From Planctomycetota bacterium (GTDB taxonomy: Bacteria; Planctomycetota; Planctomycetia; Pirellulales; Lacipirellulaceae), in assembly GCA_029781135.1 (NCBI GenBank), contig JAKOXH010000006.1, positions 124,001 to 188,000 of the forward strand: a stretch of DNA of 64,000 nucleotides. The letters are read 5' to 3'. Below, one piece after another: positions 53,765 to 62,138 of the stretch (its first letter is position 1; each line of letters begins with the position of its first letter). The position numbers were made by a program, and so were the translations under genes. The notes under the pieces were generated by a model. It was not told the origin of the DNA, did not search any database, and saw only the letters and a program-made list of their open reading frames with translations.

Positions 53765-54869
53765 AGGACGCATGAAAAACGATGCGCCACAAGGCGATCA
53801 TGGTGAACGCATTGAAAATCGCATGGGCGACGATGCTGGGCACGATACGGTGTGTGCGCTGGTACACGTAGCCCAACATCAGCGCGAGGACAAACAACGG
53901 CAGCGGCTCGGGACCATAGCCGAAATGTGCGAGGCCGAATAGTACGGAGGTGACGATGATTGGAAACCAGCCGAAGGGCATGCCGAGGTAGCCGTGGTCG
54001 GGCGGGGCATCGATTGATGATTGATGATTTACGATGGACGATTGGTTTTCATCTACTGCAACTTCGTCGTTCCCCATTCCCCATTCCCCATTCGTCATTT
54101 CCGCGATTGACGTATCGTCTCGAACGGTGACGTCCTGCGCCGGCGTGCTTTCGGCCCAAATGCCCAGCCGTACCGCTTCCCACTTTTCGAGCCAGCCTTG
54201 CAGCAGCAGGCGAAATGAAATTTCTTCGCAGATGGGCGCGACAACGACGGCCGCGAATGATGCCAGCAGCATTAGAATTACGCTCGGCTTGCCATCGGTG
54301 AGCATCTTCACAAGCGGGTGGCCCGATTCCATTTCTGGGACACCCCACAACGTGAGCAGCACGCCTTGGATGATCCGGATGGGGGCCAGCGAGGCGATGC
54401 CGACCACGCCGCCAATAAATACATCGTGGGCGAATTCATGCACGTTCGCGGGCAAACCGAGATCGCGCCGTGATGCTTGAAAATAGATCGCGATGAACGC
54501 CAGCGCGCCGCCCACCAGAACCAATTCTTGCGATGTGCCATAGATCAATTGCAATGCCGTGCTGGACCAATCGGCTGGTATATGATCTGGTTTCGCTTCC
54601 AGCGAGCTGAGAGCTTTCTCTTTATGATCGACGGCTGTCGACTCGCCCGACATCAAATCGCTAACTCCGGCCGCGACCGCGGTGAATACCATGATGCCGG
54701 TGAGGATCGCCCCCAAGGCATTCCACGGAACAGGGCGCCGCGGCGCAAACGGCAACAAGGGACCACGCAGCCGCGCCAGCACGAGCAGCACGATGCACGT
54801 GGCAATGCTGACCAAGAACATGCCGGCCGCGAAAACTTCAAGCACGGGGTCATCGATTTGCGGCGGCAT
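53763..54869 (-). CDS. CPBP-family intramembrane metalloprotease
   Basis: A 368-residue polytopic membrane protein. The CPBP/Abi motifs are PICEEISFRLLLQGWL (EExxxR), LFGLAHFGYGPEP (FxxxH) and VPSIVAHAIFNAFTMIALW (HxxxN). Such proteases cut prenylated or membrane proteins or act in bacteriocin immunity. The loop between EExxxR and FxxxH is enlarged by about 60 residues, with in-frame repeat sequence (TNGEWGMGNDEVA, NQSSIVNHQSSID) from families E and a GATTGATGATT-type repeat. The start at 54869 (MPPQIDDP) was chosen. Confidence 0.88.
   Translation of the reverse strand: MPPQIDDPVLEVFAAGMFLVSIATCIVLLVLARLRGPLLPFAPRRPVPWNALGAILTGIMVFTAVAAGVSDLMSGESTAVDHKEKALSSLEAKPDHIPADWSSTALQLIYGTSQELVLVGGALAFIAIYFQASRRDLGLPANVHEFAHDVFIGGVVGIASLAPIRIIQGVLLTLWGVPEMESGHPLVKMLTDGKPSVILMLLASFAAVVVAPICEEISFRLLLQGWLEKWEAVRLGIWAESTPAQDVTVRDDTSIAEMTNGEWGMGNDEVAVDENQSSIVNHQSSIDAPPDHGYLGMPFGWFPIIVTSVLFGLAHFGYGPEPLPLFVLALMLGYVYQRTHRIVPSIVAHAIFNAFTMIALWRIVFHAS
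54008..54096. repeat. two repeat types inserted in frame in the CPBP gene
   Basis: ATCGATTGATGATTGATGAT with GATTTACGATGGACGATT (54008-54044) and TTCCCCATTCCCCATTCCCC (54071-54094, family E). Both are read in frame within one loop of the protease. Confidence 0.7.
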
Positions 54870-54919
54870 CGTATTGCTATCTCGAAGATCGCGGATCAAC
54901 TGCTAGCAAAGCGGAAGGT

Positions 54920-55564
54920 CTACTTTCGCAGCATACCGAGCGCCCGTTGCACATACACCCAGCCAGAATAGATTGTCATCCCGACGGCAACCCACACAAC
55001 GAGCCGCAGGGCCCAGGTGGTCCAATCAGGAGGTGCGGGATGCCAGGCGCTATTTTCGTATTTGTAAAGCCACAACCGGGCCAGGCTGGCGGCTAGGGCA
55101 ACACATTGAAAAACCATCTTCCACTTGCCCGACCACTTGGCGGAGAAGTCGAAGCCGTGCTCCTCGAAGAACCCGCGGAGGGCCGTGACGAGTAATTCGC
55201 GGGCAACAACGACGACGGCCATCCAGGCGGCGATTTCCGAGGCACTTTCGCCGGTGATGACGGGCGGCACCGCGGCCAGAAAAATGAACGTGCCGCAAAT
55301 GACGATCTTATCGGCAAACGGGTCGAGGATGCGGCCGAGTTGCGTGATCTGGCCGTAACGGCGGGCCCAAAAGCCGTCGACCCAATCGGTGCCGGCGGCG
55401 ATCGCGAAAAAAACGAGGGCGGGCAGGTACCATTCAACGGCCAGCAGCGCAAAGCAAATCACCGCAAGCACGAGCCGCGAGATGGAGAGAATATTTGGCA
55501 CATTCCACACGACGCCCAGGGCTGGCGGAGATTTTACGGCGGTTGCGGCAGGCTGGTTGTCCAT
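54920..55564 (-). CDS. pgsA: CDP-diacylglycerol--glycerol-3-phosphate 3-phosphatidyltransferase
   Basis: A 214-residue membrane enzyme that forms phosphatidylglycerophosphate. It has a CDP-alcohol phosphatidyltransferase signature in TDWVDGFWARRYGQITQLGR followed by ILDPFADKIVI (DGxxARx8Gx3Dx3D). Four or five membrane helices follow. It comes directly after the CPBP gene in coordinates and is on the same strand, 50 bases apart. Its start is preceded by a family I repeat region. Confidence 0.93.
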   Translation of the reverse strand: MDNQPAATAVKSPPALGVVWNVPNILSISRLVLAVICFALLAVEWYLPALVFFAIAAGTDWVDGFWARRYGQITQLGRILDPFADKIVICGTFIFLAAVPPVITGESASEIAAWMAVVVVARELLVTALRGFFEEHGFDFSAKWSGKWKMVFQCVALAASLARLWLYKYENSAWHPAPPDWTTWALRLVVWVAVGMTIYSGWVYVQRALGMLRK

Positions 55565-55593
55565 AGATGAATCCTTGCGGCGGGCTTGGCGAC

Positions 55594-55635
55594 TAAGGCA
55601 CCCTCACCCTGCCCTCTCCGAAAAAGAGAGGGTTA
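55594..55635. repeat. family I repeat, copy 2
   Basis: AAGGCACCCTCACCCTGCCC with CTCTCCG/AAAAAGAGAGGG hairpin between the pgsA and rimO genes. Confidence 0.7.
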
Positions 55636-55660
55636 CCACGAACAAAACTTTTTCCCAATT

Positions 55661-57046
55661 CTACCGTGGCTCGCCAATTGCGGCAGCGGCAAGATCGTAA
55701 CCGCTCGTGGCAACGATTTCACAGGGCACGATGGCTCCGATGCGGAGATTCTCGCCCGTCACGTACACCACGCCGTCGACGTCGGGGGCATCGGCATACG
55801 AGCGGCCGATCCACACACCTTCTTGTGCTGGCTCGGCAGCGTCGATGAGTACATCGACCTGATTGCCGACTTGGTTTTCATTCCACTCGAACGCCACCTG
55901 CTGCTGAACCTCCATGAGCCGATCGCGGCGGTCGTTCATCACATCCTCCGGCACTTGCTCACTTAGGCGGGCGGCCGGTGTATCGGGCTCGAATGAGTAC
56001 GTGAACACGCCAAGCCGCTCGAAACGCTGTTCGGCCACGAAATCGCAAAGCTCGTCGAACTCCTCATCGGTCTCGCCGGGGAAGCCGACGATTGCGGTCG
56101 TACGAAGTACAAGATTTGGAACGCGATTGCGAAGTCGTCTTAGCAACTCCTCGGTCTCGGCACGATTCACGCGGCGTTGCATGCGGCGGAGCATGCGGTC
56201 GTTAATATGCTGCAGCGGCATATCGATGTACGGCACGATTCTCTTGGACGCGACGATCGTGTCGATCAGTTCATCGCTCACGTACATCGGATAGAAGTAC
56301 ATGAGGCGAATCCAATCGAGCCCTTCGACTCGCTCTAGTTCACGGAGCAGCGTGGCCAGGCGAGGTTCGCCGTACAGGTCGAGGCCATAGTACGTGGTGT
56401 CTTGGGCGACGATGACCAGTTCACGCACGCCATCGGCCGCAAGTTCGCGGGCTTCCGTAATGACCTCTTCCATTGGCTTCGTGTAATGCTTGCCACGCAT
56501 TTTGGGAATCGCGCAGAACGTGCAGAGCCGATCGCACCCTTCGGAGATTTTCAGGAACGCGAAATGCCGCGGCGTGATCCGCATGCGGGCCGTATCGGGC
56601 AGTGGATGCGTGGGCGCCGGGTTGAACACCATCCGCTGTTCTTCCAGGCCACCGAGTAAGCGATCGGCAACTTTCGTGACCTGTTCGCGGCCGAAGACGC
56701 CGACCAAGTGGTCGATCTGCGGCCGAGATTCGAGCAGGGCTTCGCGTTGGCGTTCGGCCAAGCATCCGGAAACAATGACGCCCCGCAGTTTGCCGCGGCG
56801 TTTGAGGTCGAGCATTTCGTCGATCGCGGCGAACGACTCTTGCCTAGCCGCTTCAATGAAGCCGCACGTATTGACCACGGCGAAATCGGCTTTTCGCGGG
56901 TCGTCGACCATTTCGTAGCCATCGAGACGCAGCAGGCCGAGCATGCGCTCGCTGTCGACAGTGTTCTTGGGGCAGCCAAGGCTGATGAACGCGTAACGGC
57001 CTTTCGAGGCTCCACGCGCAAGTTTGGTGGTGAAAGTATCTGACAC
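55661..57046 (-). CDS. rimO: ribosomal protein S12 methylthiotransferase RimO
   Basis: A 461-residue radical SAM methylthiotransferase acting on Asp of ribosomal protein S12. It has an N-terminal MTTase domain ([54 protein letters not shown]), radical SAM cluster [31 protein letters not shown] and [19 protein letters not shown] blocks, and a C-terminal TRAM domain. Start choice is uncertain: GTG at 57046 is closest to the conserved part; the frame remains open to TTG at 57130. No clear Shine-Dalgarno is visible for either. Confidence 0.93.
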   Translation of the reverse strand: MSDTFTTKLARGASKGRYAFISLGCPKNTVDSERMLGLLRLDGYEMVDDPRKADFAVVNTCGFIEAARQESFAAIDEMLDLKRRGKLRGVIVSGCLAERQREALLESRPQIDHLVGVFGREQVTKVADRLLGGLEEQRMVFNPAPTHPLPDTARMRITPRHFAFLKISEGCDRLCTFCAIPKMRGKHYTKPMEEVITEARELAADGVRELVIVAQDTTYYGLDLYGEPRLATLLRELERVEGLDWIRLMYFYPMYVSDELIDTIVASKRIVPYIDMPLQHINDRMLRRMQRRVNRAETEELLRRLRNRVPNLVLRTTAIVGFPGETDEEFDELCDFVAEQRFERLGVFTYSFEPDTPAARLSEQVPEDVMNDRRDRLMEVQQQVAFEWNENQVGNQVDVLIDAAEPAQEGVWIGRSYADAPDVDGVVYVTGENLRIGAIVPCEIVATSGYDLAAAAIGEPR

Positions 57047-57205
57047 GGGCAAAAAAAATGAGTCGGAGAGCGGAGCCAAATCTGGCGGAAGGCACAAGCG
57101 GTTGGGCGTCTGGTGACGGCGAACCACCAATTCTAGCGGGCGCAGGGCGGCGGGCCAATTGGCGGAGTAATAACGGGCGGAAACTGTTGATTTCCCAATC
57201 GACTA

Positions 57206-57219
57206 CTGTACATTAGTAC
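57206..57219. promoter_or_regulatory. TGTAC-N4-GTACA inverted repeat upstream of the ImmA-like gene
   Basis: TGTACATTAGTACA, a 5-bp inverted repeat with a 4-base spacer, lies about 40 bases before the start of the 57259 gene in an A/T-rich stretch. It is a candidate operator. Confidence 0.5.
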
Positions 57220-57258
57220 ATACACTCATCAACATTAGCGATTGCGGGGAGTTCCACG

Positions 57259-58005
57259 ATGTTCTCCGAGATTTCCGGCGAAGAATTTGCCGCGGCGATC
57301 GACGCCTGTGCCGCCGAACTATTGTGGGAAGCAGGCGTGGTCGAGCCGCCGATTGACGCACTCGACGTGGCCGAGGGGCTGCAACTCATCGTGACGCGGG
57401 ATTACGCCATGCCGTACCGCGGCAGGTTCGTCCGGCTGGCGGAACAGAATGGCGAAGGGGGCGGGCTAGGCACAATTGTCGTAGGGACGGCCGAGCGGCC
57501 TGAGCGCGAACAGTGGGCAGTGGCCCACGAAATTGGCGAGAGTGTCGCGTACCGCGTGTTCGAGCGGCTCGGCGTGGCGTTCGATGAGTCGCTGCCGACG
57601 GCTCGCGAGCAGGTGGCCAATCGGTTGGCCAACGCAATTCTGTTGCCCCGCCGCTGGTTTGCAAGAGAGGGACGCGAATGTGGCTGGGATCTCTTGGCGC
57701 TTAAGGAACGGTTTTCGACGGCCAGTCATGAATTGATCGCCCGGCGAATGCTCGACATGCGGCCGGGAATCGTCGTTACGGTTTGCGATCACGGGCGAAT
57801 CACGTGGCGCCGCAGCAACGTGACCGCGCGGCCGCCGAGTTTGTTGGCGGAAGAACGAGCGGCGTGGCAATTATGTCGTCGAACCGGGCTCACGGCCGAC
57901 GAGTTCATTGATGCCCAATCTGGATTAGAACGCGTTCGCGCCTGGGCCGTGCATGAACCGGAGTGGAAGCGCGAGATCCTGCGGAGTGAGATCGCGGAGC
58001 TCTAA
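57259..58005 (+). CDS. ImmA/IrrE-like protein with altered zinc motif
   Basis: A 248-residue protein with an ImmA/IrrE-type (DUF955) peptidase-like domain. The normal HEXXH reads AHEIGESVAYRVFE (HEIGE, second His replaced by Glu), while the third-ligand region REQVANRLANAILLPRRWF matches the family EExANxFAaxLLmP. GGGGAG precedes the start. Family members cleave repressors in mobile elements and stress regulons. With HEXXE, zinc binding may be changed or lost, so this may be a regulatory pseudo-protease. It has no adjacent HTH repressor gene. Confidence 0.75.
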   Translation: MFSEISGEEFAAAIDACAAELLWEAGVVEPPIDALDVAEGLQLIVTRDYAMPYRGRFVRLAEQNGEGGGLGTIVVGTAERPEREQWAVAHEIGESVAYRVFERLGVAFDESLPTAREQVANRLANAILLPRRWFAREGRECGWDLLALKERFSTASHELIARRMLDMRPGIVVTVCDHGRITWRRSNVTARPPSLLAEERAAWQLCRRTGLTADEFIDAQSGLERVRAWAVHEPEWKREILRSEIAEL

Positions 58006-58042
58006 TTACAGGGCCAAAACCTCACATTGGTACGCCCTGTTT

Positions 58043-58110
58043 GAAGCACGCAGCGCGAGCAAGTGCTTTGGGATGGAACGCACAATGCTCTTGCTTGCGC
58101 TGCGAGCTTC
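58043..58110. repeat. GAAGCACGCAGCGCGAGCAAG repeat, family J, copy 1
   Basis: GAAGCACGCAGCGCGAGCAA is mirrored by TTGCTTGCGCTGCGAGCTTC (58091-58110). It lies 26 bases after the stop... side of the gene at 58137-59006; copy 2 flanks the other side at 59032-59108. Confidence 0.75.
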
Positions 58111-58136
58111 GATCGATGGACGTGGGAGGGAATCAG

Positions 58137-59006
58137 CTATGCCGCGCGGCGGGAATGGGCATGTGCGGTTACGATTTGCAGTGTCGTGATTAAGTCTGCA
58201 TTCAGCCACGGCTTGCTGAGGACGGCGGCGGTGCCAAGCGAAATGGCGTGATCGACACGGTCGCGGCGTGGGAAGTCGAGCAGCGCGACGACCGGTGCGC
58301 CATCGGCCGAAAGTTGCCGGCAGAAAGTTGCGAGTTGGTGAGCTTCGCGTTCATTCAATTGGCCCTCATCCCAAATGCCGGCGATGGCCCCTCGGAATCG
58401 GTCGTGCGAGCGATGGGCTCGCTGCCAAATCGTTGCGTAGCCTGCACGGCAGAGCGAGTCCGACAGCACGTAGGCGGTTTCGCGAACGTCGGAATTGACG
58501 ACAATCGTCCCGCGTGTGGTACCTGAATCAATCCGCAATCCGCAATCCGAATTCCGCAATTCGTGATTTGCCGGTCGTGCCCAAACCGGACACTTTCCGG
58601 CAGCGCGAATCGCCAACTGGCGCTGCCACCAGGCGGAGAACTCATACCAGTAAAGCCGCTGGACGCCGGGCCAAGGGCGGCCAGTGCGTGGTTCGCCTTC
58701 GCACCAACTGCCGGCGAGTGCGACGATGCCGGCCAGCGGGGCGGCACGGCGAAGGGCTTCGACTTCGCGAATTGGGAATATATTCGGACGACTTTGTGCG
58801 ATGATAACGAGTTCCGGTGGCTCGGCAGTCGCAACGGTTAGATTGGCGGTGACGCGGAGCACGTCGATCGTGTCGCGGAAATCTGGATGGTCGATGTCCC
58901 CGACAGCGCGGACACGAGGCGCGATTGCCGAGGCCTGCTGGGGGCTCGCTGGCGCTCGACCCCAGCCACCCCGTGCATCACGGTCGTTAGGCACATCCTG
59001 TCCCAC
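58137..59006 (-). CDS. double receiver-like protein with repeat-derived segments
   Basis: A 289-residue protein with two alpha/beta domains. The first (about residues 30-145) contains ELVIIAQSRPNIFPIREVEA, LAGIVALAGSWCEGEPRTGR and PGVQRLYWYEFSAWWQRQL; this block has a planctomycete look. The second (about 165-285) is receiver-like, with GTIVVNSDVRETAYVLSDSL and AVLSKPWLNADL (conserved Lys kept), but the phosphoacceptor is unclear. Two segments derive from repeats: the N-terminus (ARGGWGRAPASPQQ, family K) and the linker (NHELRNSDCGLRIDSG, family F). GTG at 59006 is preceded by GGAAGGAAG. Family J repeats flank the gene. Confidence 0.6.
   Translation of the reverse strand: MGQDVPNDRDARGGWGRAPASPQQASAIAPRVRAVGDIDHPDFRDTIDVLRVTANLTVATAEPPELVIIAQSRPNIFPIREVEALRRAAPLAGIVALAGSWCEGEPRTGRPWPGVQRLYWYEFSAWWQRQLAIRAAGKCPVWARPANHELRNSDCGLRIDSGTTRGTIVVNSDVRETAYVLSDSLCRAGYATIWQRAHRSHDRFRGAIAGIWDEGQLNEREAHQLATFCRQLSADGAPVVALLDFPRRDRVDHAISLGTAAVLSKPWLNADLITTLQIVTAHAHSRRAA
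58526..58566. repeat. CCGCAATCCGCAATCCGAATT repeat, family F, in frame
   Basis: ATCAATCCGCAATCCGCAAT and following units encode the linker NSDCGLRID between the two domains of the receiver-like protein. A relative is at 47147-47179. Confidence 0.7.
58935..58972. repeat. family K repeat in frame, copy 2
   Basis: CTGCTGGGGGCTCGCTGGCG with CTCGACCCCAGCCACCCC encodes RGGWGRAPASPQQA close to the N-terminus of the receiver-like protein. It resembles 46780-46820 in reverse orientation. Confidence 0.65.
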
Positions 59007-59031
59007 GAGATTCTTCCTTCCAACTCGGGAT

Positions 59032-59108
59032 CGAAGCGCGCAGCACAATCAAGAGCGCGGTGCGTTACGAAAAAGTAACGCTTAATGCTCTTGCTCGCGC
59101 TGCGAGCT
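59032..59108. repeat. family J repeat, copy 2
   Basis: GAAGCGCGCAGCACAATCAA and TGCTCTTGCTCGCGCTGCGA are the outer arms; GCGTTACGAAAAAGTAACGC is an internal hairpin. Confidence 0.75.
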
Positions 59109-59174
59109 CAAATCCATGATTTCCTATCCCCTTGTCAAATCCTTCATCCGCACTTCGCAAACGTGGATCGCTCC

Positions 59175-59885
59175 TCAGGTGTCGCGGATGACCGCTTCGC
59201 GGTCTCGAATCAAGTGATGAATTGCGATGGGTGTTTCGGCGGCTCGCAACGCGGCAAGAAATTCCGCGTCGTTGATGACGCGGCTGAGTCGTGCCAGGAT
59301 TCGCAAATGTTCGTGGTCGCTGGTCGAGCAGATGAGAAAAAAAATGTCGGTGAGCATGCCGCCGGTGCCGAACGGGATGCCGCCGGGCGAAATCCCCAGG
59401 GCCAGGACGGCTTCGGCCAGGATATTGGGCATGGGCCGACGGGGGTGCAACAGCGCCACGCCGTTATCAAGCGCCGTGGAGTGCATGTCTTCGCGAGCCC
59501 GCACGGCCTCAGCCATTTTGGCGGAATCCCACAACAAATTGGTGCGAGCGGCCAACTCGGCCATCTTTACGATCACGCTCCCGCGGGTGCGGGCATCGAG
59601 CGGAACTTCAATGGCATCCAACCGCAGTAAATCGCTGATGCGAATCTCGTCGACGTGCTGCTCGGCAGCGCGATCGAGCGCGCCCTCCATCTGTACGAGT
59701 GCTTCATCATCAGAAAGGCCGATGCGATCTTCGAGCCAATGATGAATTTCTGCCGACGAGAAACGCCACTCACCGCCGACGCGGCGAGCCGGCAGCTTGC
59801 CCCGCTCCGCGAGTTTCACCACTGCGGACGTTGGCATATGCAGGTACTCGGCAAGCCGGTGGATATCGAAATGCGGTTGGGCCAT
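59175..59885 (-). CDS. HTH - PTS EIIA(Ntr)-like fusion protein
   Basis: A 236-residue protein. Residues 1-60 form an excisionase/MerR-like HTH (FDIHRLAEYLHMPTSAVVKL, LPARRVGGEWRFSSAEIHHW). Residues about 80-230 form a PtsN/EIIA-type-2 domain (VIVKMAELAARTNLLWDSAK, MHSTALDNGVALLHPRRPMP with the phosphorylatable His, LGISPGGIPFGTGGMLTDIF, FFLICSTSDHEHLRILARLS). This could be a transcription regulator whose DNA binding is set by PTS phosphorylation, or a sensor of phosphotransfer. No EI or HPr gene is nearby. Confidence 0.86.
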   Translation of the reverse strand: MAQPHFDIHRLAEYLHMPTSAVVKLAERGKLPARRVGGEWRFSSAEIHHWLEDRIGLSDDEALVQMEGALDRAAEQHVDEIRISDLLRLDAIEVPLDARTRGSVIVKMAELAARTNLLWDSAKMAEAVRAREDMHSTALDNGVALLHPRRPMPNILAEAVLALGISPGGIPFGTGGMLTDIFFLICSTSDHEHLRILARLSRVINDAEFLAALRAAETPIAIHHLIRDREAVIRDT

Positions 59886-59958
59886 CAGTCCATTGTATCA
59901 GACGGAAAATAGCCGGCCCGTCTCGGGCCGGTGTGGGTTGCAAAAATGAAACGTTCTC

Positions 59959-60022
59959 GAAGGCACCCTCACCTCGCCCCGGCGAGTTCCGAGCAACCTG
60001 GCCGTCTCCCAGAGGGAGAGGA
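59959..60022. repeat. family I repeat, copy 3
   Basis: AAGGCACCCTCACCTCGCCC with an enlarged centre and GTCTCCCAGAGGGAGAGGAA. It lies in the gap (59886-60272) upstream of the Mur ligase-like gene. Confidence 0.65.
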
Positions 60023-60272
60023 AGATTGTCTTCGCCGTGTGAACCAGAACTCGGGGCCGGGACGGCCCGGCTATCTGGGGCGGATATACGGAAAAACCGC
60101 GTTCTAGCATAGCCTGAAGGGCGTTATTACCGCGAAAAATCTGCCTTGACGGAGGGGCAGTTTTTCGCCATGATCGGGTCGCTTCGTCGGATGACCGCTC
60201 AAGGAATGAACGGCACGACGAGCTACCGCTGATCCAGTAACCGCACTCGCGCAACAGGCAAGGAGGCCTCGC

Positions 60273-61775
60273 GTGAAGCCAGCGTCATTTGCAACCGCCG
60301 GAATCCCGCTCCGCACGTTGTTGGCGAATGAATTGGGCGTTTGCGCCCTTCCCGATGTGCGTGTCACCAGTTGCACCAGCGAGTGGCAGCAGGTGCGCCC
60401 GGGTGATGTCTTTGTCGCCATTACCAGCGATGACTGCGATGGCCACAACTTTGCCGATAAGGCGGCGAAGCGTGGCGCGGCCGCGATCATCTGCGAACGG
60501 CCGGTGCCCGTGTTCAACATTCCGCAGTGCGTGGTGACTGATAGCCGCCGCACATACGGCCAGATTTGCCAGGCACTCCTGGGCGATCCTTCGCAGCAGA
60601 TGAAGGTCATCGGCATCACGGGCTCGCACGGCAAGACCACGGTGGCTCGGCTGCTTTCGGCAGTGCTGCGTGAAGCAGGTGCGATCGTCGGCACGTTCGA
60701 TTCATATGGTTACTGGGACGGCGTTGAAGAACATCCACCGATTGGCGATCATTTGTCGCCACCGGTGCTCGCGCGTTCGCTGGCCGAAATGGCGGCGAGT
60801 GGCGTGACGCATGCAGTCGTTGAAATTTCCAGCTACGACCTGGCCCATCAAACATTCGCTGGCGTTTCGCTCGACGCTGTCTGCATCACGCACGTTGGCA
60901 GGAATCACATCGACGTGCATGGCACAGTCGAGAACTATCGCGCAGCCAAGCGGCGGATTTTCGAGCACATGAGTTCGAGCGCCGTCGCGATCCTCAACGC
61001 CGATGATAAGTTTTCAGTCGAAATGCTCGATCGATTGGAATGCCCGGCACTCACGTATGGCATGAAGGGCTCGAGCGAGATTTCGGCCCAGGTCATCGAG
61101 CAGCACGTCAACGAACAATTGTTTCTGGTTTCGGCCGGCGATGATACGGTCGGCATGCGAACGGAAATCGTCGGCGACCATCACATTTACAGCTGCCTGG
61201 CTGCCGCCACAACGGCCCTGGCATTTGGCGTGGAGCTAACGACCATCGCCCGAGGCTTGGAATCGGTCGATTACCTGCCCGGCCGGATGGAACGGGTGAA
61301 GTGCGGCCAAGGTTTTTCCGTGCTGGTCGATTCGGCCGATACGCCCGAGGCATTGCGGAACTGCCTGCGAGCGGCCCGTAAGACGACGCGTGGTCGCGTG
61401 ATCTGCGTTTTCGGTGCAAAGGAAGATGTCGACACGAACGACCTGCCGGCGATCGGGCGGGTGATTGGCGCGATGTCCGAAAAAGCCGCCATCACGAATG
61501 GTCGATTGGCGGAGTTTGGCGCCCACCGCACGTGCCTGGAAGTGAGAAGCGGCTTTGCCGACATGAGCAAAGTGCAGGTCATCCTCGATCGGCAAGAAGC
61601 GATTCAATGGGCGCTCAGCGAAGCGCGCGGTGGCGACACCGTCGTGATTGCAGGCATGGGCGCTGAACCCCACACGCCGGTGGGTGCGACCGGCGAAATG
61701 GTGAGCGACAGCGAAATTGTTCGCACCGCGTTGCGGAACCAACCGGTGACGAAACCGCATCGCTTGGCGGCATGA
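60273..61775 (+). CDS. MurE-like Mur ligase paralogue with altered signature motifs
   Basis: A 500-residue Mur ligase-fold protein most like MurE (adds the third amino acid to UDP-MurNAc-dipeptide). ATP site VIGITGSHGKTTVARLL (115-123), ITHVGRNHIDVHGTVENYRA with AKRRIF and YLPGRMERV are recognisable. Several MurE motifs are changed: DYAHTPD reads VDSADTPEAL, FGCGGDRD reads VFGAKEDVD, the meso-DAP DNPR motif is replaced by ITNGRLAE, and GKGHE reads AGMGAE. It is therefore probably a paralogue with another substrate. The start is GTG at 60273 with AGGAGG seven bases upstream. The MurG-like gene follows on the same strand. Confidence 0.8.
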   Translation: MKPASFATAGIPLRTLLANELGVCALPDVRVTSCTSEWQQVRPGDVFVAITSDDCDGHNFADKAAKRGAAAIICERPVPVFNIPQCVVTDSRRTYGQICQALLGDPSQQMKVIGITGSHGKTTVARLLSAVLREAGAIVGTFDSYGYWDGVEEHPPIGDHLSPPVLARSLAEMAASGVTHAVVEISSYDLAHQTFAGVSLDAVCITHVGRNHIDVHGTVENYRAAKRRIFEHMSSSAVAILNADDKFSVEMLDRLECPALTYGMKGSSEISAQVIEQHVNEQLFLVSAGDDTVGMRTEIVGDHHIYSCLAAATTALAFGVELTTIARGLESVDYLPGRMERVKCGQGFSVLVDSADTPEALRNCLRAARKTTRGRVICVFGAKEDVDTNDLPAIGRVIGAMSEKAAITNGRLAEFGAHRTCLEVRSGFADMSKVQVILDRQEAIQWALSEARGGDTVVIAGMGAEPHTPVGATGEMVSDSEIVRTALRNQPVTKPHRLAA

Positions 61776-61786
61776 AAACACTTTTC

Positions 61787-61804
61787 GGTGGGCGGTGCCC
61801 ACCT
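61787..61804. repeat. GGTGGGC GGT GCCCACC hairpin
   Basis: A 7-bp stem with 3-base loop 12 bases after the stop of the Mur ligase-like gene. It could be a hairpin terminator or another short repeat. Confidence 0.45.
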
Positions 61805-62048
61805 TACTTGTCCAACTTTTCTCTAACCGAACAGAGGATCGTATACGCTGAGGCTTCATCGTTGGCCTCGCGCGGAATTGCGGGATTTCGCGCGGCCACC
61901 CTCCCTGGGTTGGAGCAAAAGGCTCGCTGGGCACTGCGGTTTCTGGGTCAACCGCGCGCGGCGAGTGCTTCACGATGAAGCCTATGTCTGAGCACCGGGG
62001 CGGCGCTGGTCGCCGCTCCGGTGTCTCAGCGGACTTTTTGGAAGAAGG

Positions 62049-62131
62049 AGAGACACGGAGACTAGGAGACAAGGAGATCACGGCTTGCATCGGATTCTCC
62101 TTGTCTCCCCCTCTCCTTGTCTCCCTGTCTC
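62049..62131. repeat. family C inverted repeat, copy 2
   Basis: GAGAGACACGGAGACTAGGA with GACAAGGAGA is mirrored by TTCTCCTTGTCTCCCCCTCT and CCTTGTCTCCCTGTCTC. It ends eight bases before the ATG of the MurG-like gene. Copy 1 is at 42769-42872. Confidence 0.75.
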
Positions 62132-62138
62132 GATCATC

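Noticed and set aside
61772-61978. 68-codon open frame after the Mur ligase-like gene
   Set aside because: Its start overlaps the previous gene's stop and its first codons are a GGTGGGC/GCCCACC hairpin; no motif visible.
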